NCBI RefSeq assembly: GCF_020911925.1
Contig: NZ_CP087134.1
Span: 5,642,001 to 5,706,000 of the forward strand
Length of the DNA: 64,000 nucleotides
Direction: 5' to 3'
Origin: Flavobacterium cupriresistens
Lineage (GTDB): Bacteria; Bacteroidota; Bacteroidia; Flavobacteriales; Flavobacteriaceae
Under the pieces are notes generated by a model. That model was not told the DNA's origin, ran no database searches, and worked only from the letters and a program-made list of their open reading frames with translations. Positions 8,498-17,300 of the stretch are shown one piece after another. Position numbers and translations under genes: made by a program. The stretch's first letter is position 1. Each line of letters starts with the position of its first letter.

Positions 8498-8921
8498 CGT
8501 TTATGATATTTATTGGTCCTGCTTTTTTATAATGATATTCTTTATTCTCAGCATTTTTCACCACCATTTCATCATCAGACAACGTTAGTAATTCCTCGCT
8601 CCACTTTGCATAATCTGTTTTATAATCCAAATAAACTTTATCGTCGGTAAAACGAACGGAAACATTTTCAAATGTATCTGTAGACAAAAAAGTACCATCG
8701 AGTTGCGGTGCTACTTTTGTTCGTACTCCTTTGTTGTTCTTTTCAATTTTAAAGAAATCAAAAGTTTCATTCATTTTAAAATCCTTTATTTCACCTTTAT
8801 CAAAAACCACTTTAGTAATTTCCCAATAACCATTTAACTTCGCAATATCTGCCGGTTTAATATCCTGTTTGCATCCAACAAACAAAAGAGACAAAACCAA
8901 AATCATAAAAGTGTTTTTCAT
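8478..8921 (-). CDS. Lipocalin-like lipoprotein of unknown function
   Basis: The 147-residue product has a lipoprotein signal peptide with lipobox LFVGC (C17). The mature part begins with ADIAKLNGYWEITKVVFDKG, a pattern of small lipocalin-like beta-barrel lipoproteins common in Bacteroidota, but no ligand can be named. Its 3' end overlaps the DUF721 gene by 20 bases, so the two probably form an operon, an association that may reflect only shared transcription. Confidence 0.75.
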   Translation of the reverse strand: MKNTFMILVLSLLFVGCKQDIKPADIAKLNGYWEITKVVFDKGEIKDFKMNETFDFFKIEKNNKGVRTKVAPQLDGTFLSTDTFENVSVRFTDDKVYLDYKTDYAKWSEELLTLSDDEMVVKNAENKEYHYKKAGPINIINDGKETK

Positions 8922-9143
8922 ATTCTAAATTAATTAAAAAATTCAATTGTTCCCATTCTTGCTGCCTTGGGACTATAATAAACAGAAGAGCCTGTTTTTA
9001 ATCCGACACCAGTCCTGCATTCAAAAGAAAATCCGTGAACTACAAAGTTAACTTTATAAAGATTCAAAAGAAATAAAAATACACAAAACCCATTAAACTA
9101 TTTTACCAATTTTTAGTCAAACTTTAAACCAAAACCTAAAAAC

Positions 9144-10208
9144 ATGACCAAAGCCATTTTTAAACTCCTGATATTCTTAAGCTTTATCAGTTGTAGTAAA
9201 GAGTCCTCCGATACAGCATCTACACCTGCACAAAATATGTATTTTCCTCCATTAACAGGAACTATCTGGGAAACACAATCGGTCTCAGACCTCAAATGGA
9301 ATCAAAATGCAGTACAGCCTCTTTTAGATTATTTAGAATTAAAGAACTCCAAATCTTTTATTCTTTTAGTAAATGGGCGAATTGTTTTAGAGTACTACTT
9401 CAATGACCACACTGCCACCACCAACTGGTATTGGGCAAGCGCAGGAAAGACATTAACAGCAACCATTACGGGAATCGCACAACAAGAGGGGCTGATCAAT
9501 ATTAACAATAAAGTTTCTCAATACATCGGCACGGGTTGGACAAGCGAAACAGTCGCGCAGGAAGACGCGATTACCTGCAAACATTTACTAACTATGACAT
9601 CGGGACTTGACGACAGTACTGACAATGTAGATCCTGCCAGTTTAATCTACAAAGCCGACGCAGGAAAACGATGGGCGTATCATAATGTATATGTAAAATT
9701 GCAGGACGTTGTGGCGCAGGCAAGTGGTCAAACCTGGCAAAATTATTTCAACAGTAAATTAAGAGATAAAATCGGTATGAATGGCAACTGGGTTCAACTT
9801 GGCGCTAATAGTGTTTACACAAGTACCACAAGAAGCATGGCACGCTTTGGACTTTTAATGCTCAACAAAGGCAAATGGAACAACGATGTGATTCTAAATG
9901 AAAATTACTTCACAGAGGCCACAAACACTTCACAAGCGATCAATTTAGGATACGGTTACTTATGGTGGTTAAACGGCAAAGCAAATTACCATTTACCACA
10001 ATCACAGCTTACCTTTCCGGGAAGTATAATTCCAACGGCTCCAAATGATATGTTTATGGCCTTAGGTAAAAACGACCAAAAAATATATGTCGTACCAAGC
10101 AAAAATATGGTTGTAATCAGAATGGGGGACGCGGCAGACAATGTCAACTTAGCCTTATCTGATTTTGACAAAACTTTATGGGAGAAAATTAATGCTTTGT
10201 ATCTCTAA
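9144..10208 (+). CDS. Serine hydrolase of the beta-lactamase/class C family (lipoprotein)
   Basis: The 354-residue protein has a lipoprotein signal peptide with lipobox FISC (C17). The serine hydrolase motifs are the SxxK tetrad SAGK (S99, K102) and YxN as YHN (Y179-N181). These define the penicillin-binding-protein-like/class C beta-lactamase fold (pfam Beta-lactamase), which contains esterases, D-aminopeptidases and EstB-like enzymes; antibiotic resistance should not be assumed. The enzyme is likely anchored in the envelope. It is a lone plus-strand gene, convergent with the small membrane-protein gene at 10209, whose stop codon starts one base beyond this gene's end. Confidence 0.88.
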   Translation: MTKAIFKLLIFLSFISCSKESSDTASTPAQNMYFPPLTGTIWETQSVSDLKWNQNAVQPLLDYLELKNSKSFILLVNGRIVLEYYFNDHTATTNWYWASAGKTLTATITGIAQQEGLININNKVSQYIGTGWTSETVAQEDAITCKHLLTMTSGLDDSTDNVDPASLIYKADAGKRWAYHNVYVKLQDVVAQASGQTWQNYFNSKLRDKIGMNGNWVQLGANSVYTSTTRSMARFGLLMLNKGKWNNDVILNENYFTEATNTSQAINLGYGYLWWLNGKANYHLPQSQLTFPGSIIPTAPNDMFMALGKNDQKIYVVPSKNMVVIRMGDAADNVNLALSDFDKTLWEKINALYL

Positions 10209-10388
10209 CTATTTTTTAGTACGGATTCTTTTTAACATTCCCATAAAGAAGAATCCTAAACCAAGAACCAATAAGACGTAATAAAACGATAAACTTTTAT
10301 CTTTTAAAACATTCGCTAATACAAAACTTACAACGCTTGCGAAATAGAAAGCAACAGGCGTTATATTTTTTAAAGAAGAAAAACTCAT
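10209..10388 (-). CDS. Small two-helix membrane protein beside ftsY
   Basis: An ORF of 59 residues (starts MSFSSLKNITPV, ends KRIRTKK) has two hydrophobic helices, about 10-26 and 36-52, and a strongly basic C-terminus expected to face the cytoplasm. It starts 7 bases after the ftsY stop codon on the same strand, so it is almost certainly co-transcribed. The function is unknown; the tight link to the signal-recognition-particle receptor gene makes a membrane-targeting link conceivable but unproven. Confidence 0.7.
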   Translation of the reverse strand: MSFSSLKNITPVAFYFASVVSFVLANVLKDKSLSFYYVLLVLGLGFFFMGMLKRIRTKK

Positions 10389-10395
10389 TCTGCTA

Positions 10396-11349
10396 TTATT
10401 TAAAAAAACTATCTACAAATTCATATTTATTAAAGACCTGAAGATCTTCAATACCTTCACCAACACCAATGTATTTTACAGGAATCTGAAATTGATCTGA
10501 AATACCAATCACAACACCACCTTTAGCAGTTCCGTCTAATTTGGTTACGGCAAGTGAAGTCACTTCTGTAGCGGCAGTAAACTGTTTTGCCTGCTCAAAA
10601 GCATTTTGACCAGTTGAACCATCTAAAACCAAAAGTACATCATGAGGAGCGTCTTCTACTACTTTCTGCATGACACGTTTTACTTTGGTAAGCTCGTTCA
10701 TTAAATTGACTTTATTATGAAGACGTCCCGCTGTATCAATAATAACAACATCCGCATTTTGAGCTACGGCAGACTGCAAAGTATCAAAAGCAACAGAAGC
10801 AGGATCACTTCCCATGTTTTGTCTCACGATTGGCACATCTACTCGATCTGCCCATACCTGCAATTGATCAATAGCAGCGGCTCTAAATGTATCTGCAGCT
10901 CCTAGAACAACTTTGTAACCGGCTTTTTTAAACTGATAAGCCAATTTACCAATAGTCGTTGTTTTACCAACTCCATTAACACCAACCACCATCAAAACGT
11001 ACGGTTTTTTATCCTTTGGAATTTCAAACTCAGTAGCTTCACCTCTATTGGTTTCAGACAACAAACCACCTATTTCTTCGCGAAGAATTTGATTCAACTC
11101 TTCGGTTCCTAAATATTTATCATCAGCAACTCGTTTTTCAATTCTTGAAATTATTTTCAACGTTGTATTTACACCAACATCAGAAGCTACCAGAATTTCC
11201 TCCAGATCATCTAAAACAGCATCATCAACTTTAGATTTTCCGGCAACGGCTTTGCTTAACTTTGAAAAAAAAGTACTTTTTGATTTTTCAAGACCTTTGT
11301 CTAAAGTCTCTTTCTTTTCACTAGAGAATAATTTTTTAAAAAAACTCAT
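10396..11349 (-). CDS. ftsY: Signal recognition particle receptor FtsY
   Basis: The 317-residue protein is the membrane-associated GTPase that docks SRP-bound ribosomes at the SecYEG translocon. The NG domain is complete, with P-loop GVNGVGKT (123-130), DTAGRLHNK, TKLDGTAKGG and a C-terminal GVGEGIEDLQVF motif. The N-terminal acidic A domain is short, with a Lys/Phe-rich amphipathic start (MSFFKKLFSS). A probable -7 element lies about 180 bases upstream, leaving a long leader that contains a small ORF. A 59-residue membrane protein gene follows after 7 bases. Confidence 0.97.
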   Translation of the reverse strand: MSFFKKLFSSEKKETLDKGLEKSKSTFFSKLSKAVAGKSKVDDAVLDDLEEILVASDVGVNTTLKIISRIEKRVADDKYLGTEELNQILREEIGGLLSETNRGEATEFEIPKDKKPYVLMVVGVNGVGKTTTIGKLAYQFKKAGYKVVLGAADTFRAAAIDQLQVWADRVDVPIVRQNMGSDPASVAFDTLQSAVAQNADVVIIDTAGRLHNKVNLMNELTKVKRVMQKVVEDAPHDVLLVLDGSTGQNAFEQAKQFTAATEVTSLAVTKLDGTAKGGVVIGISDQFQIPVKYIGVGEGIEDLQVFNKYEFVDSFFK

Positions 11350-11395
11350 TTGTTATTTGTTGTTAGTTTTTCAGATTAGCTGATTTTTTGAGGAT

Positions 11396-11509
11396 CTAAA
11401 TAATCTTAAGATACACAGAAGAGATTTTAGTATTCACCGGTTTAACCACTACCTCATCCATTACTAAAGAAGAGATCGGAAACCTTTTTAAAAGTGCAAT
11501 ACTACTCAC
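11396..11509 (-). CDS. Possible 37-residue ORF in the ftsY leader
   Basis: A GTG at 11509 opens a 37-residue frame (begins SSIALLKRFP after the start residue, ends SSVYLKII) that stops at 11396, 46 bases before ftsY. The start lies about 12 bases after the transcription start predicted from the TATATTTG element at 11527-11534, so it would be the first ORF on the ftsY mRNA. There is no homology evidence, and an internal ATG would give only 21 residues. It may be chance. Confidence 0.3.
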   Translation of the reverse strand: MSSIALLKRFPISSLVMDEVVVKPVNTKISSVYLKII

Positions 11510-11526
11510 TTCTATAAAATTTTAGA

Positions 11527-11534
11527 CAAATATA
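11527..11534 (-). promoter_or_regulatory. -7 promoter element upstream of ftsY
   Basis: Minus strand TATATTTG matches TAnnTTTG exactly and lies just after the terminator of the ribosomal-protein operon. The predicted start near 11520 gives ftsY a leader of about 170 bases. Confidence 0.55.
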
Positions 11535-11542
11535 AAAAATAA

Positions 11543-11572
11543 AAAAGCTACTTCCGAATGAAAGTAGCTTTT
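11543..11572 (-). terminator. Terminator of the rpmB-rpmG-DUF4295 operon
   Basis: A perfect 11-bp stem (AAAAGCTACTT with AAGTAGCTTTT) with an 8-base loop, followed on the minus strand by a T-rich tract, 19 bases after the DUF4295 stop codon. Confidence 0.88.
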
Positions 11573-11591
11573 CTATATACTGTGTATGTTA

Positions 11592-11744
11592 TTATTTCTT
11601 TTTCAAGAAATTATCAACTTCTTCAGGAGCCATAATAGATTCTACGAATGTATATGCACCAGTTTTAGGAGATTTTATCATTTTAATTGCTTTTGATAAT
11701 CTCTTAGAAGCTGTCTGTAACGATGCTACGGTTTTCTTTGCCAT
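11592..11744 (-). CDS. DUF4295 family protein (Bacteroidota-specific ribosomal protein)
   Basis: A 50-residue basic protein (starts MAKKTVASLQTASKRLS, ends DNFLKKK) matches DUF4295, a family always seen next to rpmG and rpmB in Bacteroidota. I recall that cryo-EM of the Flavobacterium johnsoniae ribosome revealed an extra large-subunit protein called bL38 and believe it is this family, but I cannot check that here. The gene is the last of a three-gene ribosomal operon: L28, L33, DUF4295, with gaps of 27 and 7 bases. Confidence 0.9.
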   Translation of the reverse strand: MAKKTVASLQTASKRLSKAIKMIKSPKTGAYTFVESIMAPEEVDNFLKKK

Positions 11745-11751
11745 GACTTAA

Positions 11752-11934
11752 TTATTTAATTTCTTTATGAACAGTTACACGTTTCAAGATTGGATTAAAT
11801 TTCTTAATCTCAAGTCTATCCGGAGTATTTTTCTTGTTCTTAGTTGTTATATATCTAGAAGTACCTGAAACACCAGAAGTCTTGTGTTCCGTGCATTCTA
11901 AAATTACCTGGATTCTATTACCTTTCTTTGCCAT
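11752..11934 (-). CDS. rpmG: 50S ribosomal protein L33
   Basis: This 60-residue basic protein has the L33 pattern [35 protein letters not shown]. It lacks the CxxC zinc pairs found in C+ versions of L33: only one Cys remains, so it is the zinc-independent form. It lies between rpmB and the DUF4295 gene, an arrangement typical of Bacteroidota. Confidence 0.97.
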   Translation of the reverse strand: MAKKGNRIQVILECTEHKTSGVSGTSRYITTKNKKNTPDRLEIKKFNPILKRVTVHKEIK

Positions 11935-11961
11935 CTTGCTATATATTTATTTAGGAAAAGA

Positions 11962-12198
11962 TTATTTGATAAATCCTTCTGACTGTGCTTTTTTCAAAAC
12001 AGCAGTGATTCCATTTTTATTAATTGTTTTTATCGTAGATGCTGCTACTCTAAGAGTAATCCATCTATCTTCTTCTGGAAGATAAAAACGCTTTTTAACT
12101 AAGTTTACAGAAAACTTTCTCTTAGTTTTGTTCATAGCGTGAGAAACGTTATTTCCTACCATCGCTCTTTTACCTGTAAGGTCACAAACTCTTGACAT
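11962..12198 (-). CDS. rpmB: 50S ribosomal protein L28
   Basis: The 78-residue protein shows the L28 signature: [20 protein letters not shown] at the N-terminus, then [20 protein letters not shown] and [14 protein letters not shown]. It is the first gene of the rpmB-rpmG-DUF4295 operon. The upstream sequence carries TTTCTTTG about 30 bases before the start, a near match to the TAnnTTTG promoter element. Confidence 0.98.
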   Translation of the reverse strand: MSRVCDLTGKRAMVGNNVSHAMNKTKRKFSVNLVKKRFYLPEEDRWITLRVAASTIKTINKNGITAVLKKAQSEGFIK

Positions 12199-12269
12199 TA
12201 TACTTTACTTTTATCGTTATTCAAAATCAGGGTGCAAAGAAAAGAAAAATAAACCATTGTAGCAAAAAA

Positions 12270-13523
12270 TTATTGCACAATTTTTAAAATTTCTTTCTGT
12301 AATATTTCTAAACTCTTAATACTCGCCCTATCTATCACTTTTTCACGGGGTTGCCCAAAGTTAAACTCTTCGACAATTATATCGTCCGGAGTAGCCAAAG
12401 CGATAAAAACGGTGCCAATTTCAGCATCCGAGTCTCCTTTTGACGGTCCGGCGTTACCAGTTGTCGCAATTGCATAATCTGTTTTAAGCAGCTCTTTTAC
12501 ACCCAAAGCCATAGCAGATGCCACCTCTTTACTTACTACCGAAAATTCCTCTACTAATTCCCGTGAGACACCAAGAACATTAACCTTCACATCAGTATGA
12601 TACGAAACAACACTCCCCATAAAATACTTTGAAGCTCCGGGAACAGCTGACAAAATCGACGCTATTTTCCCTCCGGTAAAACTTTCTGCTGTAGCAATGG
12701 TTTTATTTTCTTTTTTAAGCAATTTACCGACTACAGACTCTATTGTTTCATTTTCTTCATAGCCAACTATAATATCATGAATTATAGCGTCTAAAGCCTT
12801 TATATTATCTTCTAATGCCGCTTCAAGAACCTCTTTATCCGTACCTCGTGCCGAAAGACGCAAACGCACTCTCCCGGGATTTGGCAAATAGGCCAGTTTA
12901 ATAAAATCAGGTAAATTATTTTCCCAATCTTCAATACGTTCCGCGACTAAACTCTCTCCCTGACCATAGGTTAAAATTGTCTTATGAATAATATAGGGAC
13001 GTTTATATTCGCGAACAATCTTGGGAACTATTTCATTCTCGACTAAATACTTCATCTCATACGGAACTCCCGGAAGCGAAATAAATACCGTATTTTCTTT
13101 CTTCATCCACATTCCTGGTGCCGTACCCACTTTATTAGGCAAAACGGTACAGGTTGAAGGCACCAAAGCCTGATCTTTATTCAATTGCGAAATAGGACGC
13201 TTGTAAAAACCTTCAATCAATTCCGTTACATGAGCCAATACTTCGGGATTCACAACTAGCTCATCATCAAAATATTCGCAAAATGTTTTTTTGGTTACAT
13301 CATCTTTTGTTGGCCCCAAACCACCTGTTACGATTACAACATCGACTTTGTTTTGCAGTTGTGCAAAGGTGTCCAAAATATGCTTTTTATCATCACTTAT
13401 CGAAATCATTTCTGTGACTTCTACCCCAATTCTGTCTAATGATTTAGCAATAAACCCCGAATTGGTATCAATGATTTGACCAATTAATATTTCATCCCCA
13501 ATGGTTATAATCGTAGCCTTCAT
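12270..13523 (-). CDS. cinA: CinA family nicotinamide-nucleotide amidohydrolase
   Basis: The 417-residue protein has the two classic CinA parts: an N-terminal MoaB/MogA-like domain (about 1-170, [18 protein letters not shown] and [13 protein letters not shown]) and a C-terminal PncC-type NMN amidohydrolase domain (about 255-415, [40 protein letters not shown]). Together they act as ADP-ribose pyrophosphatase and NMN deamidase in pyridine nucleotide recycling. Despite its historical name, a competence role is not implied. It is transcribed toward the ribosomal genes with a 71-base gap. Confidence 0.95.
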   Translation of the reverse strand: MKATIITIGDEILIGQIIDTNSGFIAKSLDRIGVEVTEMISISDDKKHILDTFAQLQNKVDVVIVTGGLGPTKDDVTKKTFCEYFDDELVVNPEVLAHVTELIEGFYKRPISQLNKDQALVPSTCTVLPNKVGTAPGMWMKKENTVFISLPGVPYEMKYLVENEIVPKIVREYKRPYIIHKTILTYGQGESLVAERIEDWENNLPDFIKLAYLPNPGRVRLRLSARGTDKEVLEAALEDNIKALDAIIHDIIVGYEENETIESVVGKLLKKENKTIATAESFTGGKIASILSAVPGASKYFMGSVVSYHTDVKVNVLGVSRELVEEFSVVSKEVASAMALGVKELLKTDYAIATTGNAGPSKGDSDAEIGTVFIALATPDDIIVEEFNFGQPREKVIDRASIKSLEILQKEILKIVQ

Positions 13524-13732
13524 ATAAATGCTGTTTTTATTTATTGTGATTCAGTTAGTATTAAAAGAAATAAAGCAACGTAAGAAGCAGAAAAAGTGCT
13601 CTTTCACTACAAAAGAAACACTTGATTAATCCAAAATTCCAAAAAACAAAAAAAGCCAGCATATAATCCGACTTTGATTTTTAATTTTAAGTTACAAACG
13701 CAGAAAGAACAAATTCGGGCCAAGCCAAAATT

Positions 13733-14077
13733 TTACAGGTCAAAGTCTTTTTTAATTTCTTTGACTGCATCTTTTACCTGTTCTCTGATACTTTTGAAAG
13801 TTTCGATGATTTCTTTTTTCTTGCCTTCGGCTTTTGTCCAGGCTTCTACTTGAAGAATTTCTTCAAATGCCATATTCAACCCCATTAAATCTAATGTTGG
13901 TTTAATCTTATGCGCATAAGAATAAGCGTACTTATGATCTTTCTTTTTAATCCCTTCTTTAATTTGTTTCAAATCTTCAGGGACTTCCGTAACAAATAGT
14001 TTTAGAATTTCGTTTACGAATTCAGGATCATTGTCTGAAAGCGCATAAACTTTCGAAAGGTTATACTTTAAAGCCAT
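13733..14077 (-). CDS. Histidine phosphotransfer (HPt) domain protein
   Basis: A 114-residue all-helical protein with the phosphoacceptor motif YAHKIKPTLDLMG (H56), which identifies a stand-alone HPt module. HPt proteins relay phosphoryl groups between hybrid sensor kinases and response regulators. No kinase or regulator is nearby, so it probably serves an orphan phosphorelay. Its ATG overlaps the stop codon of the upstream FAH-family gene (TAATG), so the pair is translationally coupled. Confidence 0.88.
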   Translation of the reverse strand: MALKYNLSKVYALSDNDPEFVNEILKLFVTEVPEDLKQIKEGIKKKDHKYAYSYAHKIKPTLDLMGLNMAFEEILQVEAWTKAEGKKKEIIETFKSIREQVKDAVKEIKKDFDL

Positions 14078-14688
14078 TATTTTACTTGTATTCTAAATAG
14101 TTTTTTATCTTCCAAAAAGCCTTCTAAAACGTCGTTTGATTTTACAGCAGCAACACCTTCGGGCGTTCCTGTAAAAATAATGTCGCCAATTTTTAATGTA
14201 AAATACTGTGACACATACGCAACCAGTTCATCAATTTTCCAAAGCATAAAGCTTGTATTTCCTTTTTGAACCGTCTTAGAATTATTTGTTAATTCAAAAG
14301 TAAGATTTTCCATAGAAACAAAATCAGTTTTAGGCAAAAAATCACCAATGACAGCAGAGCCATCAAACGCTTTTGCTTTCTCCCAAGGCAATCCTTTCGC
14401 TTTCAATTTCTCTTGTAAATCTCTGGCCGTAAAATCAATACCTACACTAATTTCATCATAGTACTTATGAGCAAATTTTGGCTCTATATACTTTCCAACT
14501 TTATTAATTTTAACGATTATCTCTATTTCGTGATGAATTTCTTCGGAAAATTCCGGAATCACAAACGGATGTTGCTTTAACAAAACAGCCGAATCCGGTT
14601 TCATAAAAACAACAGGCTCTGTTGGTCTTTCGTTTTTTAACTCTTCAATATGATTGGTATAATTTCTACCGATACAGATGATTTTCAT
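14077..14688 (-). CDS. Fumarylacetoacetate hydrolase family protein (FAHD1-like)
   Basis: The 203-residue protein is a single-domain FAH-fold enzyme: MKIICIGRNYTNHIEEL, the metal-binding HHEIEIIVKI, a GIDFTARDLQEKLKAKGLPWEKAKAFD-type core and DIIFTGTPEGV. The short length and motif order resemble FAHD1 / YcgM (oxaloacetate decarboxylase or acylpyruvate hydrolase). The exact substrate cannot be read from sequence. It is coupled to the HPt gene by a TAATG overlap and preceded by repeat-rich intergenic sequence. Confidence 0.9.
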   Translation of the reverse strand: MKIICIGRNYTNHIEELKNERPTEPVVFMKPDSAVLLKQHPFVIPEFSEEIHHEIEIIVKINKVGKYIEPKFAHKYYDEISVGIDFTARDLQEKLKAKGLPWEKAKAFDGSAVIGDFLPKTDFVSMENLTFELTNNSKTVQKGNTSFMLWKIDELVAYVSQYFTLKIGDIIFTGTPEGVAAVKSNDVLEGFLEDKKLFRIQVK

Positions 14689-14689
14689 T

Positions 14690-14931
14690 CTTTTTTTAAG
14701 TTACTAAGTTTACTAAGCTGCTAAGTTGCTAAGAAAATGAGCCTAAAAACTCAGGATTTTAAAACCTTAGATTCTCAGAATCTTATTTTGTAATATATGA
14801 TCTAACTTTTACCTATACAGATAAATTTCTTTTTTTTCATACTCTAAGTCGCTAAGGCTCTGAGGTTCTAAGTAAATAAGAACGTAAGTCGCAAAAAACT
14901 CAGAAACTCAGAATCTTAGCCTCTCAGGACC
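14690..14931. repeat. CTAAGGTTCTAAG repeat array
   Basis: The gap contains two blocks built of short words such as AAGTTACTAAG, GCTAAGTTGCTAAG, TTAGATTCTCAGAATCTTA and CTCAGAAACTCAGAATCTTAG. The first halves are roughly complementary to the second halves, so each block can fold into an imperfect hairpin. The same words recur at 49041-49075, 57748-57920, 62022-62062 and 63655-63732. Confidence 0.7.
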
Positions 14932-15702
14932 TTACTTCGTATTTAATCTTCTTAGTTTAATAGCTGTTAAGACCTTTTTGGTATATAGTGGGAAATCCGC
15001 ATTTTGAATCCAGCTGAAATATCCGGGCTCTGTTTCTAACACTTTCTCTACTTTCGCACCTTTGTGTTTTCCGAAAGTAAAAACTTCTTCATTGTCTTTA
15101 TCAAAAGCAATCATTCCGGCAAAATCAGCGATTTTTTTTCGGGTTGTAAATTCCGACAACACTTTCATATCATTCTCCAATTCCGGATAACGATCTAATT
15201 GTGCTTTTAAAATTTCGTACGTTGCCATGGTATCTGCTTCCGCTGAGTGTGCATTTTCTAAGCTTTTTCCACAATAAAACTTCAATGCAGCACTTAAAGT
15301 ACGCTCTTCCATCTTGTGAAAAATAGTCTGTACATCTACAGAAACTTTATTTTTCATATCAAAATCAACTCCGGCACGAAGCAACTCTTCAGCCAAAAGC
15401 GGAATATCAAAACGATCTGAATTAAACCCACCCAAATCACTGTCTTTAATCATCGTATAAACCTGCTGCGCAAGCTCATTAAAAGTAGGCTCATTCGCAA
15501 CCTTCTCATCTGTTATTCCATGAACAGCAGTAGTTTGAGGCGGAATCGGAATTGTAGGATTCACTAACCAAGTTTTACTTTCTTTATTTCCGTTTGGAAA
15601 AACTTTGAATATTGAAATTTCTACTATTCTGTCTTTTCCGATATCAATACCTGTCGTTTCAAGATCGAAAAAACAAATTGGTTTATTGAGTTTGAGTTCC
15701 AT
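14932..15702 (-). CDS. DnaQ-like 3'-5' exonuclease (DEDDh)
   Basis: The 256-residue protein has the DEDDh exonuclease fold: motif I FFDLETTGID (D13, E15), motif II GGFNSDRFDIPLL, motif III HSAEADTMATYEIL with the histidine and last aspartate. A C-terminal part (about 205-250, VFTFGKHKGAKVEKVLETEPGY) matches the small DUF3820-type domain often fused to such nucleases in Bacteroidota. It may be the proofreading epsilon-type subunit or a general repair exonuclease; the stand-alone setting does not distinguish these. Confidence 0.9.
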   Translation of the reverse strand: MELKLNKPICFFDLETTGIDIGKDRIVEISIFKVFPNGNKESKTWLVNPTIPIPPQTTAVHGITDEKVANEPTFNELAQQVYTMIKDSDLGGFNSDRFDIPLLAEELLRAGVDFDMKNKVSVDVQTIFHKMEERTLSAALKFYCGKSLENAHSAEADTMATYEILKAQLDRYPELENDMKVLSEFTTRKKIADFAGMIAFDKDNEEVFTFGKHKGAKVEKVLETEPGYFSWIQNADFPLYTKKVLTAIKLRRLNTK

Positions 15703-15811
15703 TTTTGAATTTTATAAGTTTACAAATATAATTTTTAAAGCTGAATTTCACTTCTTTTTTTCATAAAGTTCCCAATTCCCACTTTGACTTTAACACTAAA
15801 GCCCAAAGAAA

Positions 15812-15843
15812 AACCCTTTCAACGTTTAAATGTCGAAAGGGCT
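15812..15843 (-). terminator. Terminator after the E2 gene
   Basis: On the minus strand a stem built on GCCCTTTCGAC and GTTGAAAGGG (with G-U pairs) is followed by TTTTT, 23 bases after the stop codon at 15867. Confidence 0.8.
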
Positions 15844-15866
15844 TTTTATATATCAAACAGCTACTT

Positions 15867-17216
15867 TTAGAAATCTCTGTTTACATCAAATGCTTCTAAA
15901 TATTCTGCCACTCTTTTTACAAAACTTCCACCTAAAGCACCATCTACAACTCTATGATCGTAAGAGTGAGACAAGAACATTTTTTGACGGATTCCGATAA
16001 AGTCTCCTTCAGGAGTTTCGATAACTGCCGGTACTTTACGAATTGCTCCAAGAGCTAAAATTCCAACTTGCGGTTGATTGATAATTGGCGTTCCGAAAAC
16101 ACTTCCAAAAGTTCCCACATTTGTAACCGTGTAAGTTCCTCCTTGCGTGTCGTCCGGTTTTAATTTTCCTGCTTTTGCACGACCACCAAGATCATTAACC
16201 GCTTTTGCCATTCCAACAAGATTTAATTGATCCGCATTTTTAATAACCGGTACAATTAAATTTCCGTTTGGTAAAGCCGCAGCCATTCCTAAATTTATAT
16301 TTTTCTTTTTAATGATATAATCACCATCAACTGAGATGTTCATTCCAGGGAAATCTTTTAATGCTTTCGCAACCGCTTCCATCATAATTGGAGTAAAAGT
16401 AAGTTTCTCGCCTTCTCTTTTCTCAAAAGCGGTTTTAACTTTATCTCTCCATTTCACGATATTCGTTACATCAACTTCAATAAAGGATTGTACGTGAGCC
16501 GAAGTCTGCACGGAAGCCACCATATAACCTGAAATCAATTTACGCATTCTGTCCATTTCGATGATTTCATCACCTCCGTTTACAGAAACCGGAACTGCTT
16601 GTTGACTTTTCTGAACCACTGGTTCTGCCCCTTTTGGAGCCGCAACTTCTTTAACCGGTTCAACAACCGCTTTTGGAGCAACTACTGCACCTGCTTTGCG
16701 ATCACTTATATACTTAAGAATATCTTCTTTTGTAACACGTCCGTCTTTTCCTGAACCTTGAATACTATCCAGCTCAGCAACAGAAACACCTTCTTCTTTT
16801 GCAATGTTTTTTACAAGTGGGGAAAAGAATTTTTCTGATGTCGAAAAATCCTGAGGAGCAGCGACCGCCTCTTTAGCTCCTTCAATCGTTTTTTCGATTT
16901 CAGTTGCCTCAGCAGGAGTTGATTCTTCGTCTGCAATTTTATCTACCAAAAACGACGATGCTGTTTCAACACCACCTTCAGTTTCGATAATTGCAATTAC
17001 CTGTCCTACCTGAACTAAATCATCTTTGCCAAATAATCTTTCGACTAAAATCCCAGTTACTTCACTCGGCACTTCACTATCAACCTTGTCAGTTGCTATT
17101 TCCAGTACCGCTTCGTCAGCTTCAATTTTGTCTCCAACCTCTTTCAACCAGTTTGTAATAGTTGCTTCAGCTACACTTTCTCCCATTTTAGGAAGCTTTA
17201 ATTCAAATCTTGCCAT
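15867..17216 (-). CDS. 2-oxo acid dehydrogenase dihydrolipoamide acyltransferase (E2)
   Basis: The 449-residue protein has the E2 layout: one lipoyl domain (1-80, lipoyl lysine in ATDKVDSE, K44), a linker, a peripheral-subunit-binding domain (about 128-168, SPLVKNIAKEEGVSVAELDSI) and a C-terminal catalytic acyltransferase domain ending DHRVVDGALGG (H421, D425). It transfers acyl groups from the E1 enzyme to CoA. The single lipoyl domain and sequence style suggest the branched-chain 2-oxoacid dehydrogenase complex rather than pyruvate or 2-oxoglutarate, but no E1 or E3 gene is adjacent, so this is inference. Confidence 0.93.
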   Translation of the reverse strand: MARFELKLPKMGESVAEATITNWLKEVGDKIEADEAVLEIATDKVDSEVPSEVTGILVERLFGKDDLVQVGQVIAIIETEGGVETASSFLVDKIADEESTPAEATEIEKTIEGAKEAVAAPQDFSTSEKFFSPLVKNIAKEEGVSVAELDSIQGSGKDGRVTKEDILKYISDRKAGAVVAPKAVVEPVKEVAAPKGAEPVVQKSQQAVPVSVNGGDEIIEMDRMRKLISGYMVASVQTSAHVQSFIEVDVTNIVKWRDKVKTAFEKREGEKLTFTPIMMEAVAKALKDFPGMNISVDGDYIIKKKNINLGMAAALPNGNLIVPVIKNADQLNLVGMAKAVNDLGGRAKAGKLKPDDTQGGTYTVTNVGTFGSVFGTPIINQPQVGILALGAIRKVPAVIETPEGDFIGIRQKMFLSHSYDHRVVDGALGGSFVKRVAEYLEAFDVNRDF

Positions 17217-17300
17217 ATTGTTAACCTCAAGGGTGATTTTGATTTTCCGATTGCGAAATTACTGAATATTTTATATATAAATTACATTTAATATAATTTT

